DNA of 64,000 nt from JBDIBA01 sp039812705 (GTDB lineage Bacteria; Actinomycetota; Acidimicrobiia; Acidimicrobiales; JBBSGY01): positions 1-64,000 of the forward strand of contig JBDIBA010000004.1 in the NCBI GenBank assembly GCA_039812705.1. The letters are read 5' to 3'. Positions 1 to 8,216 of the stretch are shown in pieces (the first letter of the stretch is position 1; each line of letters starts with the position of its first letter). The notes below the pieces were generated by a model, which did no database searches, was not told where the DNA came from, and was given only the letters and a program-made list of their open reading frames with translations. The translations under genes and the position numbers were made by a program.

Positions 1-68
1 CAGACTCAGACTCTGATGCCGACTCCAAGAGCGAGTCGGACGACAGCGAGTCCGTTTCCAAGAGTTGA
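1..68 (+). CDS. nusA: Transcription termination/antitermination factor NusA, C-terminal end (partial)
   Basis: Only the last 21 codons are present, read from base 3 to a TGA at 66-68. They encode an Asp/Ser-rich acidic tail with no domain of its own. The assignment rests on position: the gene just before ylxR and infB is nusA in most bacteria, and actinobacterial NusA often ends in an acidic extension. The TGA overlaps the TTG of the next gene (TTGA), so the two are translationally coupled. The identity is inferred from context. Confidence 0.6.
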   Translation, partial: DSDSDADSKSESDDSESVSKS

Positions 69-313
69 CCAAGCCCGAGCGGACGTGCATTGGCTGCAGG
101 CGCAAGGCGCCCGCGGCCGAGCTCGTTCGTTTTCGCAGCCTCGACGGAAAGCTGGTGTCGCTTTCTCAAGCAGGCGGGCGAGGCGTGTGGTTGTGCAGGG
201 CAGTTGATTGCCTGGCGCTAGCCCGCAAGCGCAATGCATTTCAACGAAGTATCAAGACACTTGGTCCGTCACAGGACTGGGAAGAAGTCCAGGCAGCACT
301 TCTGACTAAGTGA
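65..313 (+). CDS. ylxR: YlxR/RnpM family RNA-binding protein (DUF448)
   Basis: An 82-residue basic protein with the DUF448 signatures: RTCIGCR near the N terminus, then GRGVWLC and a Cys followed by A-R-K-R. Family members, recently named RnpM, bind RNA and modulate RNase P in Firmicutes. The TTG at 65 overlaps the nusA stop and leaves only three residues before the conserved block, so it is the natural start. It sits in the classical nusA-ylxR-infB order. The 94 bases before infB hold no clear terminator, so the three are probably co-transcribed. Confidence 0.9.
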   Translation: MTKPERTCIGCRRKAPAAELVRFRSLDGKLVSLSQAGGRGVWLCRAVDCLALARKRNAFQRSIKTLGPSQDWEEVQAALLTK

Positions 314-407
314 CGTGATCCGCTTTAGATGTGAAAGACTGTCGCGCGCTGCGTTCACGGTTTGCCGTGTTCGTCGCATGTTTTGAAATTTCGAAGGGAA
401 TTTGCAC

Positions 408-3230
408 TTGCCGAAGAAGATCCGCGTTCACGAGTTGGCTAAGGAGCTGGGCGTAGCCAGCAAGGATGCCCTTGAACTCGCGACCTCCCTCGGCATTGGC
501 GTGAAAAGCGCTTCGTCGGGAATGGAAGAGGCCCAGGCCGACCGTGTTCGTCGCAAGGCCGCGGCCGAAGGCATCGGGAAAAAGGAAGAACCCGCTGCAG
601 CCAAGGCCCCCGCGCCGGCCCCCAAGGCCGAGGCGCCGAAGTCAGATTCCACGACTACTCGTGCAACGTCGTCGTCGGTGCGTACCTCTCGTCCGGCAAC
701 ACCACCTCCGGCTCCGCCGATTGCGAACGAACCTCCGCAGCGCGTAGAAGCCGACACGCCTACTGAGACACCTCGCGATATTGACGCTCCTGCGTCACCC
801 GCTGCGCCAACTCATGACGTGCCAACTCGCGATGCGACAACCCGTGATGACGGTCAGTCATCATCGCCACAACGTCAGGGTCCACCGCGTCAACCGTTCG
901 GCCCACGTCCGGGTTCCGCTGGCGGTCCGGGTTCGGCGGGTGGTCAAGGTCAACCAGGTCGCCCTCCAAGCCCTCAACAGCGACTGCGGTCGGCGTCGGG
1001 CAAGCCCATTCCGCCTCCTCCGGGTGGTCCTCCTCGCTCAATGAGCGGCAAGCCCATTCCGCCCCCTCCGGGCGCGGGTGGTCGTCCAATGCGTGGCGGT
1101 CCAGCCGGCGGCAACCGCACCGGCGCACCACGTCCGGGCGGCGCTCCAGGCGGACGTCCTCAGGGCGGTGGCTATGGCGGCCCACGTCCGGGCGGCGCTC
1201 CAGGCGGCGGCGGTTTTGGCGGTCGTCCAGGTGGTGGTTTTGGAGGCGCTCCAGGCGGTGCACCTCCAGCAGGTGGCGCTCCAGGCGGTCGCGGTGGCGG
1301 CCGTGGCGGTGCTTTTGGCAACCGCGGTGGGCGTCCTCCAGCACGCAAGAAGAAGCGGCGTCGCAATGTCGAGGAACTAGAGCCAATTCAGGGCACCCAA
1401 TACGTGCCTTCAAATGCTCCGGTTCCAGAAGGCGAAATCATCGTCGAGCGCGGTTCTACCGCTCAAGACTTGGCACCAAAGCTCAACCGTTCGGTTGCAG
1501 ACGTTGTGCGTTTCTTGTTGCAACAAGGCGAAATGATCACCGCGACAATGACTTTGTCCGATGACGCCATCGAACTGTTTGCTGCCGAAATCGGCGCCGA
1601 CATTCGCTTGGTAGACGCCGGTGAAGAACAAGAAGCCGCGCTTGCGCTGAAGTACTTCAGCGATGACGACGACGAAGACGAGGGCAAGCAACGCACGCGT
1701 CCGCCTGTCATCACGGTTATGGGTCACGTCGACCACGGTAAGACGTCATTGTTGGACAAGATCCGCAGCGCCAACGTCGTGAGTGGCGAAGCCGGTGGCA
1801 TCACGCAGCACATTGGTGCATATCAGGTCACCAAGAACGGCAAGGAAATCACCTTCATCGACACCCCGGGTCACGAAGCCTTTACGGCAATGCGTGCGCG
1901 CGGTGCAGATGTCACTGACGTCGTTGTCCTTGTTGTTTCTGCTGACGACGGTGTCATGCCGCAGACCAAGGAAGCCATTTCGCACGCTCGCGCGGCAGAG
2001 GTTCCCATCATTGTCGCCATCAACAAGATTGACCGACCAGATGCCAACCCAGAGCGCATCATGCAGCAACTATCCGAAGAGGGCCTTGTTCCTGAAGCCT
2101 GGGGTGGAGACACCATCATGGTCCCGGTCTCTGCATTGCAGGGCATCGGAATCGACGAGCTTTTAGAGCAGCTGTTGTTGGTTGCCGAAGTCGAAGAACT
2201 CACTGCCAATCCAGAAGGCCGCGCGCGCGGTTTCGTTCTAGAAGGCAACCTTGACGTGGGTCGTGGTCCTGTCGCTACGGTCATTATTCAGCGCGGAACC
2301 CTTCGCGTCGGAGACCCTGCTGTTGCAGGCGCCGCATGGGGCAAGGTTCGTGCGCTCATTGACCACAACGGTGACAACGTCAAAGAAGCACCGCCTTCCA
2401 TGCCGGTTCAGGTTCTTGGCTTGTCAGATGTGCCGGTTGCCGGTGATGACCTGCGTGCAACCGTCGATGACCGCACCGCGCGGACAATTGGCGAGCAGCG
2501 CGAGCGTCGTGCTCGTGCGACAAGCATTGCAAACCAGCGCACAACAACCAGCCACGTTGCAATCAGTGGCGGTGCGAAACTTGAAGACCTCTTCGAGCAG
2601 ATCCAAAAGGGTGAAGCCGCAACGCTTAACCTCATTCTGCGCGCAGACGTTCAGGGTTCGTTGGAGGCCCTTACCGAGTCTCTGCGTCGCTTGGAGCGTG
2701 ACGAAGTCAAGATCGGCTTTGTTCAGCGCCTCGTCGGTGGCATTACCCAGTCAGACGTTCAACTTGCTGCGACTGCAACTGGCGCAACCATTATTGGTTT
2801 CAATGTGCGTCCTGACCGTGCGGCTCGCGAGTTGGCAGAACGTCTCGGTGTCGAGATCCGCACTTACGAAGTCATTTACCGAGTCATCGAAGACATGCAA
2901 AAGGCAATGTTGGGAATGCTCGCGCCAGAGTTCGAAGAAGTCGTCACAGGCGATGCCGAAGTGCGCGAAATCTTCCGCGTGCCTCGCATTGGTGCAATCG
3001 CTGGTTGCTACGTCACCAACGGTGTCATCACGCGTGGTTCCAAGGTTCGATTCCTTCGTGAAGGGTCCGTCATTTGGAAGGGCGCCATTCAGTCGTTGCG
3101 TCGCTTTAAGGACGATGCGCGTGAAGTCCAGCAGGGCTTCGAGTGCGGTATCGGCCTCACCGACTTCCAAGACCTCAAGGAAGGCGACGTCATCGAAACT
3201 TATGAAGAGCGAGAGATCGAACGCACCTGA
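408..3230 (+). CDS. infB: Translation initiation factor IF-2
   Basis: A 940-residue GTPase that places initiator tRNA on the 30S subunit and promotes subunit joining. The N terminus (KKIRVHELAKELGV) is the IF2N domain. Residues about 50-320 are a Pro/Gly/Arg-rich linker, and a basic RKKKRRR patch precedes the core. The G domain has GHVDHGKT near 438, DTPGHE near 485 and NKID near 538, followed by the beta-barrel and C-terminal domains. I chose the TTG at 408 over that at 402: GAAGGG (393-398) is then well spaced and the protein begins MPKKIRVHEL as in homologues. A strong terminator follows at 3268. Confidence 0.95.
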   Translation: MPKKIRVHELAKELGVASKDALELATSLGIGVKSASSGMEEAQADRVRRKAAAEGIGKKEEPAAAKAPAPAPKAEAPKSDSTTTRATSSSVRTSRPATPPPAPPIANEPPQRVEADTPTETPRDIDAPASPAAPTHDVPTRDATTRDDGQSSSPQRQGPPRQPFGPRPGSAGGPGSAGGQGQPGRPPSPQQRLRSASGKPIPPPPGGPPRSMSGKPIPPPPGAGGRPMRGGPAGGNRTGAPRPGGAPGGRPQGGGYGGPRPGGAPGGGGFGGRPGGGFGGAPGGAPPAGGAPGGRGGGRGGAFGNRGGRPPARKKKRRRNVEELEPIQGTQYVPSNAPVPEGEIIVERGSTAQDLAPKLNRSVADVVRFLLQQGEMITATMTLSDDAIELFAAEIGADIRLVDAGEEQEAALALKYFSDDDDEDEGKQRTRPPVITVMGHVDHGKTSLLDKIRSANVVSGEAGGITQHIGAYQVTKNGKEITFIDTPGHEAFTAMRARGADVTDVVVLVVSADDGVMPQTKEAISHARAAEVPIIVAINKIDRPDANPERIMQQLSEEGLVPEAWGGDTIMVPVSALQGIGIDELLEQLLLVAEVEELTANPEGRARGFVLEGNLDVGRGPVATVIIQRGTLRVGDPAVAGAAWGKVRALIDHNGDNVKEAPPSMPVQVLGLSDVPVAGDDLRATVDDRTARTIGEQRERRARATSIANQRTTTSHVAISGGAKLEDLFEQIQKGEAATLNLILRADVQGSLEALTESLRRLERDEVKIGFVQRLVGGITQSDVQLAATATGATIIGFNVRPDRAARELAERLGVEIRTYEVIYRVIEDMQKAMLGMLAPEFEEVVTGDAEVREIFRVPRIGAIAGCYVTNGVITRGSKVRFLREGSVIWKGAIQSLRRFKDDAREVQQGFECGIGLTDFQDLKEGDVIETYEEREIERT
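996..1350 (+). repeat. Gly/Pro-rich repeats within the IF-2 linker
   Basis: Short in-frame repeats inside infB. The peptide SGKPIPPPPG occurs twice (DNA near 996 and 1044). A 25-base unit encoding RPGGAPGG is repeated exactly at 1129-1153 and 1183-1207, and degenerate copies run to about 1300. Such low-complexity linkers are common in actinobacterial IF-2 and are prone to slippage. Confidence 0.75.
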
Positions 3231-3267
3231 TCCGGGTGTAATAGTGATCAATCGAGCTTGTAACGAA

Positions 3268-3299
3268 CAAACCGTCCGCAACCCGGGCGGTTTGTTTTT
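3268..3299 (+). terminator. Rho-independent terminator after infB
   Basis: An 11-bp stem (3268-3278 with 3284-3294, one G-T pair) with a 5-base loop, followed by TTTTT at 3295-3299. It lies 38 bases after the infB stop and separates infB from the NYN-domain gene. Confidence 0.85.
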
Positions 3300-3407
3300 G
3301 TACTTACTAAAGGGCCCGCCTGCAGTGCCGATGGGGGCGGTGTCCACTTTCTATGAAATGCGACCGGCTACCTTCGGGCGCGTTATTTGAATACCAGGGG
3401 AGTTATC

Positions 3408-4253
3408 TTGGATCGTTGCGCAATTCTCATCGACGCTGGCCACTTGCTAGCCGAGGGCGGCAAGCTCGTTTGCAACACAAAGAATCGCGCGATGATTCAG
3501 TGTGACTACGCAGCAATGCTTGGCGACCTTGCATCAATGGTTGAAGAAGACGCAGACATGCCTGTGTTGCGTACTTATTGGTACGACGCAGCGCCAGATG
3601 CCGTTCCAACCTTTGAACAGCTGCGCATTGCTGACCTCGCCGGCGTCAAGATCCGCCTTGGTCGCCTGACTCGCGGTCAACAAAAGGGCGTTGACTCTTT
3701 GATCTATCGCGACTTGGTGCGCCTTGCCCGTGAGCGTGCCGTGGCAAACGTTTATCTGCTCGGTGGCGACGACGATCTTCTCGACGGAATGATCGAGGCG
3801 CAGGACTTTGGCATGCACGTCACCATTGTTGGCGTCGAAGCCGTTGCAGGACGCAACCAGTCTGGAACCCTCATCCGCGAAGCCGATGACCACATCGTGT
3901 TGAAGACCGATTTTTGGTCGCAGTACATTTCGGCTGCTCCCGATACAGGGGAGATGGCAGTTCACGACACTGCGCAAGACGGCGAGCAAGCCGGTGAGCA
4001 GTTTGCGTTGTCATGGGCGGCTCGTTCGTCACAAGACGAACTCATGGGCTTGGTCCAGATGGCCCCGCGCATTCCAAAGGAACTTGACGTTCAGCTTTTG
4101 ATGACCACTCAGCGGTTGCTGGATGAAACCATGCTGGACCGTGACACCAAGTACGCGGCTCGTGCCGGTTTCTGGCGTGCGGTCAAGCGTGCGGCGCGTG
4201 GCGAAGTCGTCACCGACGAAGTAGTCGAAGAGACCCAAGACTCACTCGTATAG
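3408..4253 (+). CDS. NYN (PIN-like) domain protein, putative ribonuclease
   Basis: A 281-residue protein whose first 175 residues look like a NYN domain: AILIDAGHLL with the first acidic residue, an internal KGVDSLIYRDL segment, and LLGGDDDLLDG with the acidic cluster expected to bind metal. NYN proteins of the LabA/DUF88 type are PIN-fold RNases or RNA-binding proteins. The C-terminal 100 residues are unassigned. AGGGGAG at 3396-3402 sets the TTG at 3408 as start; an upstream in-frame TTG at 3387 has no ribosome site. A candidate -10 (TACCTT, 3369-3374) lies after the infB terminator, so it is probably its own unit. The substrate is unknown. Confidence 0.7.
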   Translation: MDRCAILIDAGHLLAEGGKLVCNTKNRAMIQCDYAAMLGDLASMVEEDADMPVLRTYWYDAAPDAVPTFEQLRIADLAGVKIRLGRLTRGQQKGVDSLIYRDLVRLARERAVANVYLLGGDDDLLDGMIEAQDFGMHVTIVGVEAVAGRNQSGTLIREADDHIVLKTDFWSQYISAAPDTGEMAVHDTAQDGEQAGEQFALSWAARSSQDELMGLVQMAPRIPKELDVQLLMTTQRLLDETMLDRDTKYAARAGFWRAVKRAARGEVVTDEVVEETQDSLV

Positions 4254-4278
4254 GACTGCCCTCGGGCAGAGTCCCGAG
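4251..4278 (+). terminator. Possible terminator hairpin after the NYN gene
   Basis: Overlapping GC-rich inverted repeats start at the stop codon, for example CTCGGG 4261-4266 with CCCGAG 4273-4278. There is no T-tract, so intrinsic termination is uncertain. Confidence 0.3.
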
Positions 4279-4324
4279 GCGTGTTGCACGACGTAGTCCG
4301 GTTTGTCGTGTTCATTTGTCGCGA

Positions 4325-4336
4325 TAGTTTTTGCGC
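4325..4336 (+). promoter_or_regulatory. Leaderless-type promoter for the orphan gene
   Basis: TAGTTT at 4325-4330 is followed by 6 bases and the GTG at 4337. A TTGTCG at 4303-4308 gives a 16-bp spacer. There is no Shine-Dalgarno site before the GTG. Confidence 0.5.
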
Positions 4337-5551
4337 GTGGTTAAACGCAGTACTTCAAGTCCAACACGTAGCTCTGTTACCCGCAAAGCCAGTGACGACA
4401 GGCCAGTCGTAAGGATCCTCAACTCGATCCGTCAACGCGCTGTTGCCTTTGATGAGCAGTTTGATTCATCAAGGAAGCCTGCCAAATCGGCAAAACCTCC
4501 AGCCGGAATAACGTTTGCCGATCGATGGATTTTCGAGATGGTGCGCGGCGCGCACGAAATGGACCAACTGAACCACTCTGTGGCGAAGTCGCGTGGCGGC
4601 CGGATCCAAGGCGTGCCGGAAAAGCGGTCCAATGTCGAACAACTTCTCGAGGCGCTTAGTGATCCAAGTCTGGAGCAGCACGCCTCGTCAATGCGTGATG
4701 CTCTCAGTGAGAACGAGGTGACGAATCTCCACCTTCATGACCAGATCCTGGCTGCAAGTATTCGAGGTCTGCGTACTTATCTTGATCCCGCAGAAGGCAT
4801 TCAGCGCCGTCCTGCCCAGGCGTGGATGAGGACGCTCACTCATAAGTGGGTGCTTACTGATTACCCGAAGGAAGCCAATTTCGATCCAGACGCACTGTTG
4901 GCGGCGCAGCCTCGGCGCTATGGGTCCATGTTGACCAAAGGCGACGAGAGGTACGCGTTGCCATCGAACAGCAAGATGACCGAGAGCCCGGTCATTGCTC
5001 ATCTGGTTTCTGCTCTGAGGATTGTTGAGCGCAATCCGCAGATCGAGATTGCTAACTCGCGATCCGTTTCCCAGAAACGGGCTCCAGTCGTCACTGCAAG
5101 AGACCGCAGCGGCGTAGTTATTAAGAAGCGCCCCCCGATCCTGCCAAGAATCAGTTTCATCGACTTTTGGTCCAAGCCCGAACGAATCATTTTCGCGCAG
5201 AGAATTTCGCCGGATGCTTCAGCAGCGTTCTTGTGTGAGATTCCTTTTCGCTTTGAACTTACGGGCAGGGGTTCTTACATGGTTTTTGACCGACCAAGAA
5301 GGACGGTTTGCGAGGGCGATCAATTGGAGCAACTGTTCGGCAGCGTGCTGTTGAAACCAATCACGGGTCGCAGTTTTGGAGAACTCGAGAAAGTAGTTAA
5401 CGAGGCTGCTGGCGAACTGAATTCTCTTGGTGTTGCGTCAGCCCCAAGCCCGTTGGACATCAGGGATCGCACAATGCTTGCTACGGCACTTGGCGACGCA
5501 GGCGCACGGGAGTTTGAGGGCGCCAGTATCGATACTGCGAGGGGTTTTTAG
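4337..5551 (+). CDS. Protein of unknown function (404 residues)
   Basis: I do not recognise this protein. It has a Ser/Arg/Lys-rich basic N terminus (about 25 residues), then a mixed-composition soluble sequence with no signal peptide, no membrane segment and no nucleotide-binding motif. A second basic stretch (RSGVVIKKRPPILPR) lies near residue 260. The GTG at 4337 is chosen because TAGTTT lies 6 bases before it. The gene converges on the debranching enzyme with 8 bases between stops. Codon choice looks more relaxed than in its neighbours (more AGG, AGT, AAG). It could be lineage-specific or acquired. Reality as a gene is supported by its length and promoter. Confidence 0.6.
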   Translation: MVKRSTSSPTRSSVTRKASDDRPVVRILNSIRQRAVAFDEQFDSSRKPAKSAKPPAGITFADRWIFEMVRGAHEMDQLNHSVAKSRGGRIQGVPEKRSNVEQLLEALSDPSLEQHASSMRDALSENEVTNLHLHDQILAASIRGLRTYLDPAEGIQRRPAQAWMRTLTHKWVLTDYPKEANFDPDALLAAQPRRYGSMLTKGDERYALPSNSKMTESPVIAHLVSALRIVERNPQIEIANSRSVSQKRAPVVTARDRSGVVIKKRPPILPRISFIDFWSKPERIIFAQRISPDASAAFLCEIPFRFELTGRGSYMVFDRPRRTVCEGDQLEQLFGSVLLKPITGRSFGELEKVVNEAAGELNSLGVASAPSPLDIRDRTMLATALGDAGAREFEGASIDTARGF

Positions 5552-5559
5552 CCGGCTGT

Positions 5560-7689
5560 TCAGTCTCGACGTCCCGCCGACAGACGAACGCCCTCGGGAA
5601 GGTTGGAGATGTGAACTTCACCGTCTTCAACATCAATTGTGATTCGATGACCGCCATAAGCCAGCTTCACGACTCTTAGGTCTCCAAAGTGTTCGGGCAA
5701 AACCGGATTGCAACGAACGGTGTTGCGCGGCGCATCGACTTCAAGGCGCAGCAGCGTGCGCAGCATCCACCACGGGGTGGCAGCGGCCCACGCTTGAGGG
5801 GAGCAGGTGGTTGGGTATTCAACCGGGCATTCGGAGTCTCCGCGGGGTTGTCCGCCATAGATCTCCGGCAGGTGCCCACCAAAAGCCGTTCCCGCGTCGA
5901 CAACTGCGGCGACAACGCGCTGGGCCTCTTCAACAAAGCCGTAGCGCATCAAACCGGCCGCAACGATTGCGTTGTCATGCGGCCAGACAGCACCGTTGTG
6001 ATACGCGAGTGGGTCATATGCGCCCATGTCAGAGCCCATCGTGCGCACACCCCAACCGCTGAACATCTCGTCGCTCAGCAACATGGCGGCAACCGCGGGT
6101 GCCTTGTCTTCGTCAATGATCCCGGTCCACAAACAGTGTGCGACGTTTGACGATGTCGAGTCGATGAGGTTCTTGTTGCCGTCAAGTGCCATTGCATAGA
6201 AGCCGCGCTCGGGCATCCAGAACTTTTCGTTGAATCGCTCTTTGAGGACTTGGGCTTTTTTGTGACACTCCGCGGCCTTTTCGTCGTCGCCGCTTTGTTC
6301 GGCGATTTCGGCTCGTGCCATGTAGGCGCCGTAGAGGTATCCCTGCACTTCGCTCAACGCGATTGATCCACTAGCTATTTCGCCCTTTGCGTTGGCCATG
6401 GCAAACGAGGAGTCTTTCCAACCCTGGTTCAACAAGCCGTTGTCGCCGCTGCGTAGGTACTCAACAAAGCCGTCGCCATCGCGGTCGCCATACTCTTCAC
6501 ACCAAGCAAGCGCCTTGTCTGCGCAGGGGAGCAGTTGCTGCAGGTCTTCATCGCTCAAACCCCACTTGCGCGCCTCGCCAAGAACAATGACAAACAGCGG
6601 GCTGGCGTCGATGGTTCCGAAATAGCGGTAGGCGTTGTTGAGCGAAAGCGACGAACCCGAACCTGTGCGGACTTCGTGAAGGATCTTGCCTGGTTGTTCT
6701 TCCGAGCTTGGGTCCTCCTTTGTTCCTTGCAGGCGCCCAAGTGCGTGGAGAACACCTTGGGCAAGGTCGGGGGCAACTGGCAATGCGGCGAATGCAGTCA
6801 AGAGAGAGTCGCGACCGAACAGAGTCATGTACCAAGGAGCACCTGCCGCAACCAGGTAACGCGTGTGCACGTCGGGGTCTGGAATGCGCAACGCTGCAAG
6901 GTCTGCAGAACTGCGCGCAACAAGGTCAACAAGACTTTCGGAGTGCGCCGACAGGGTTGTGGTGTCGTTGCGCCAACTTTCCAAACGCTTGTGTGGCGCA
7001 CTTTGTTCAACGGGAAGCGCCAGCGGGTGGTCGGGGTCAAGCTCGGCGCCGTCCATGATCGGTGTGATCTGAATGCTGGTCAACCAGTTTTCATTGGGCT
7101 CAAGAGTAAAGCTGAAGTGCACACCGTCGGTTCGGAAGTCCGCTTGACGGCTACAAGTAACGCGTGTTGAGCGGTTTCCGTTCATGTCGCCGTGAAACTC
7201 CAAGCGGTCATCGGAGCGTCTGATGCGTACTTCGTCGTGAAAGCCTGGCGCACGTGATTGACGGACTTGGAACGGGTCTGCAAAGTCGGTAGCCACGTGT
7301 AGCGAAACTTCAATGTCAATTGGCTGCAGAGCACCGGAGCGCAAGATGAGGTCTTCGCGCATTCCATTGCCGACATAGCGACGACGTTCAACACCAATCT
7401 GAGTGACCGTGTCTTCGTCGTCTTTCACTTCGACAATTGCGCGATGCACAGAACTGAACGGAGTGGGTGTTTGCGCGTCGATCAACACTGGTGTCGCACC
7501 GTTGATTCGCAACTGACATTGAGACAAGTAGCGAGTGTCGGAAACGAAAACCCCCATGGCCTTCCCGGGGTCCACATCGCCGGTGGCGGCCGAGATGGCA
7601 AAGCAATAGCCATCAAGAATGGTTACCTGGCCTTCACCTGCGGTGGTGGCCGTGTCGAATTGGTCGTCGTCGCGCCACGGAATACTCAC
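5560..7689 (-). CDS. Amylo-alpha-1,6-glucosidase / glycogen debranching-type glycoside hydrolase
   Basis: A 709-residue cytoplasmic enzyme. The N-terminal beta-sandwich carries the family block DPGKAMGVFVSDTRYLSQ. The C-terminal (alpha/alpha)6 barrel has LFGRDSLLTAFAALP, YGDRDGDGFVEY and YHNGAVWPHDNAI, as in bacterial glycogen-debranching and mannosylglycerate-hydrolase-like glucosidases. It probably hydrolyses alpha-1,6 branch residues of glycogen or a related alpha-glucan. The GTG start is set by TACCGT seven bases upstream (7697-7702, minus strand). It stands alone between a convergent orphan gene and divergent rbfA; the related GH65/phosphoglucomutase operon lies 35 kb away. Exact substrate is uncertain. 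Confidence 0.8.
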   Translation of the reverse strand: MSIPWRDDDQFDTATTAGEGQVTILDGYCFAISAATGDVDPGKAMGVFVSDTRYLSQCQLRINGATPVLIDAQTPTPFSSVHRAIVEVKDDEDTVTQIGVERRRYVGNGMREDLILRSGALQPIDIEVSLHVATDFADPFQVRQSRAPGFHDEVRIRRSDDRLEFHGDMNGNRSTRVTCSRQADFRTDGVHFSFTLEPNENWLTSIQITPIMDGAELDPDHPLALPVEQSAPHKRLESWRNDTTTLSAHSESLVDLVARSSADLAALRIPDPDVHTRYLVAAGAPWYMTLFGRDSLLTAFAALPVAPDLAQGVLHALGRLQGTKEDPSSEEQPGKILHEVRTGSGSSLSLNNAYRYFGTIDASPLFVIVLGEARKWGLSDEDLQQLLPCADKALAWCEEYGDRDGDGFVEYLRSGDNGLLNQGWKDSSFAMANAKGEIASGSIALSEVQGYLYGAYMARAEIAEQSGDDEKAAECHKKAQVLKERFNEKFWMPERGFYAMALDGNKNLIDSTSSNVAHCLWTGIIDEDKAPAVAAMLLSDEMFSGWGVRTMGSDMGAYDPLAYHNGAVWPHDNAIVAAGLMRYGFVEEAQRVVAAVVDAGTAFGGHLPEIYGGQPRGDSECPVEYPTTCSPQAWAAATPWWMLRTLLRLEVDAPRNTVRCNPVLPEHFGDLRVVKLAYGGHRITIDVEDGEVHISNLPEGVRLSAGRRD

Positions 7690-7702
7690 GCGCTACACGG
7701 TA
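7690..7702 (-). promoter_or_regulatory. Leaderless-type promoter for the debranching enzyme
   Basis: On the minus strand TACCGT (7702-7697) precedes the GTG at 7689 by 7 bases. There is no Shine-Dalgarno site. Confidence 0.5.
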
Positions 7703-7730
7703 TCGGCATGGGGTGGGTAATGGGTTCGCT

Positions 7731-7736
7731 TAGGAT
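7731..7736 (+). promoter_or_regulatory. Candidate -10 box for the rbfA operon
   Basis: TAGGAT at 7731-7736 places transcription start near 7743, giving a leader of about 30 bases with GGGAGGAG at 7761-7768. No good -35 is visible. Confidence 0.4.
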
Positions 7737-7775
7737 TGACGCCACTTGAGTGCCCCAAAGGGGAGGAGACACCAG

Positions 7776-8216
7776 ATGAGCCGCACGCGAAAACAACAAA
7801 GCACGCACCGCTACCCGCGCAGTGCGCGCATTAACGAGGTCCTTCGCGAAGTCATTGCAACGGCGCTGGAAAGGATCGAAGACGACGACCCGCGTCTCAA
7901 TCTGGTGACCGTCACCGCAGTAGACACCGAAGACGACATTCGCCACGCCACCGTTTACTTTTCCGCGTTGGACACCGACGCCTCGCTTGAAGAAGTTACC
8001 GCTGCGCTGGAAGAACACCGCGTGGCATTGCAGAAGGAAATCGGCAGCAGTTCTTCAATGAAGCACACTCCGCAGCTTCGTTTCGCCCCAGATATGGGAG
8101 TTATTGAGGGCCAACGCATTGACTCGGTCATTCGCAACCTTCCGCCGATGATCAGCAATGACGATGAAACCGGTTCGGAATCCAATGAACAGCAGAGTTC
8201 GTCTGACGCGCGATGA
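7776..8216 (+). CDS. rbfA: Ribosome-binding factor A
   Basis: A 146-residue protein with the RbfA KH-like fold: RSARINEVLREVIATALE, VTVTAVDTEDDIRHATVYFS, and the C-terminal RFAPDMGVIEGQRIDSVI. It binds the 30S subunit during late 16S rRNA maturation. The ATG at 7776 is chosen because GGGAGGAG (7761-7768) ends seven bases before it; an in-frame TTG at 7746 has no site. The stop overlaps the truB ATG (ATGA), so the two are translationally coupled. The Ser/Glu/Gln-rich tail is typical of actinobacterial forms. Confidence 0.93.
   Translation: MSRTRKQQSTHRYPRSARINEVLREVIATALERIEDDDPRLNLVTVTAVDTEDDIRHATVYFSALDTDASLEEVTAALEEHRVALQKEIGSSSSMKHTPQLRFAPDMGVIEGQRIDSVIRNLPPMISNDDETGSESNEQQSSSDAR

Noticed and set aside
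2251..3390. A 379-codon plus-strand open frame in the 3' half of infB
   Set aside because: It overlaps the conserved IF-2 C-terminal domains in another frame and encodes a Ser/Arg/Val-rich sequence typical of a frame shadow.
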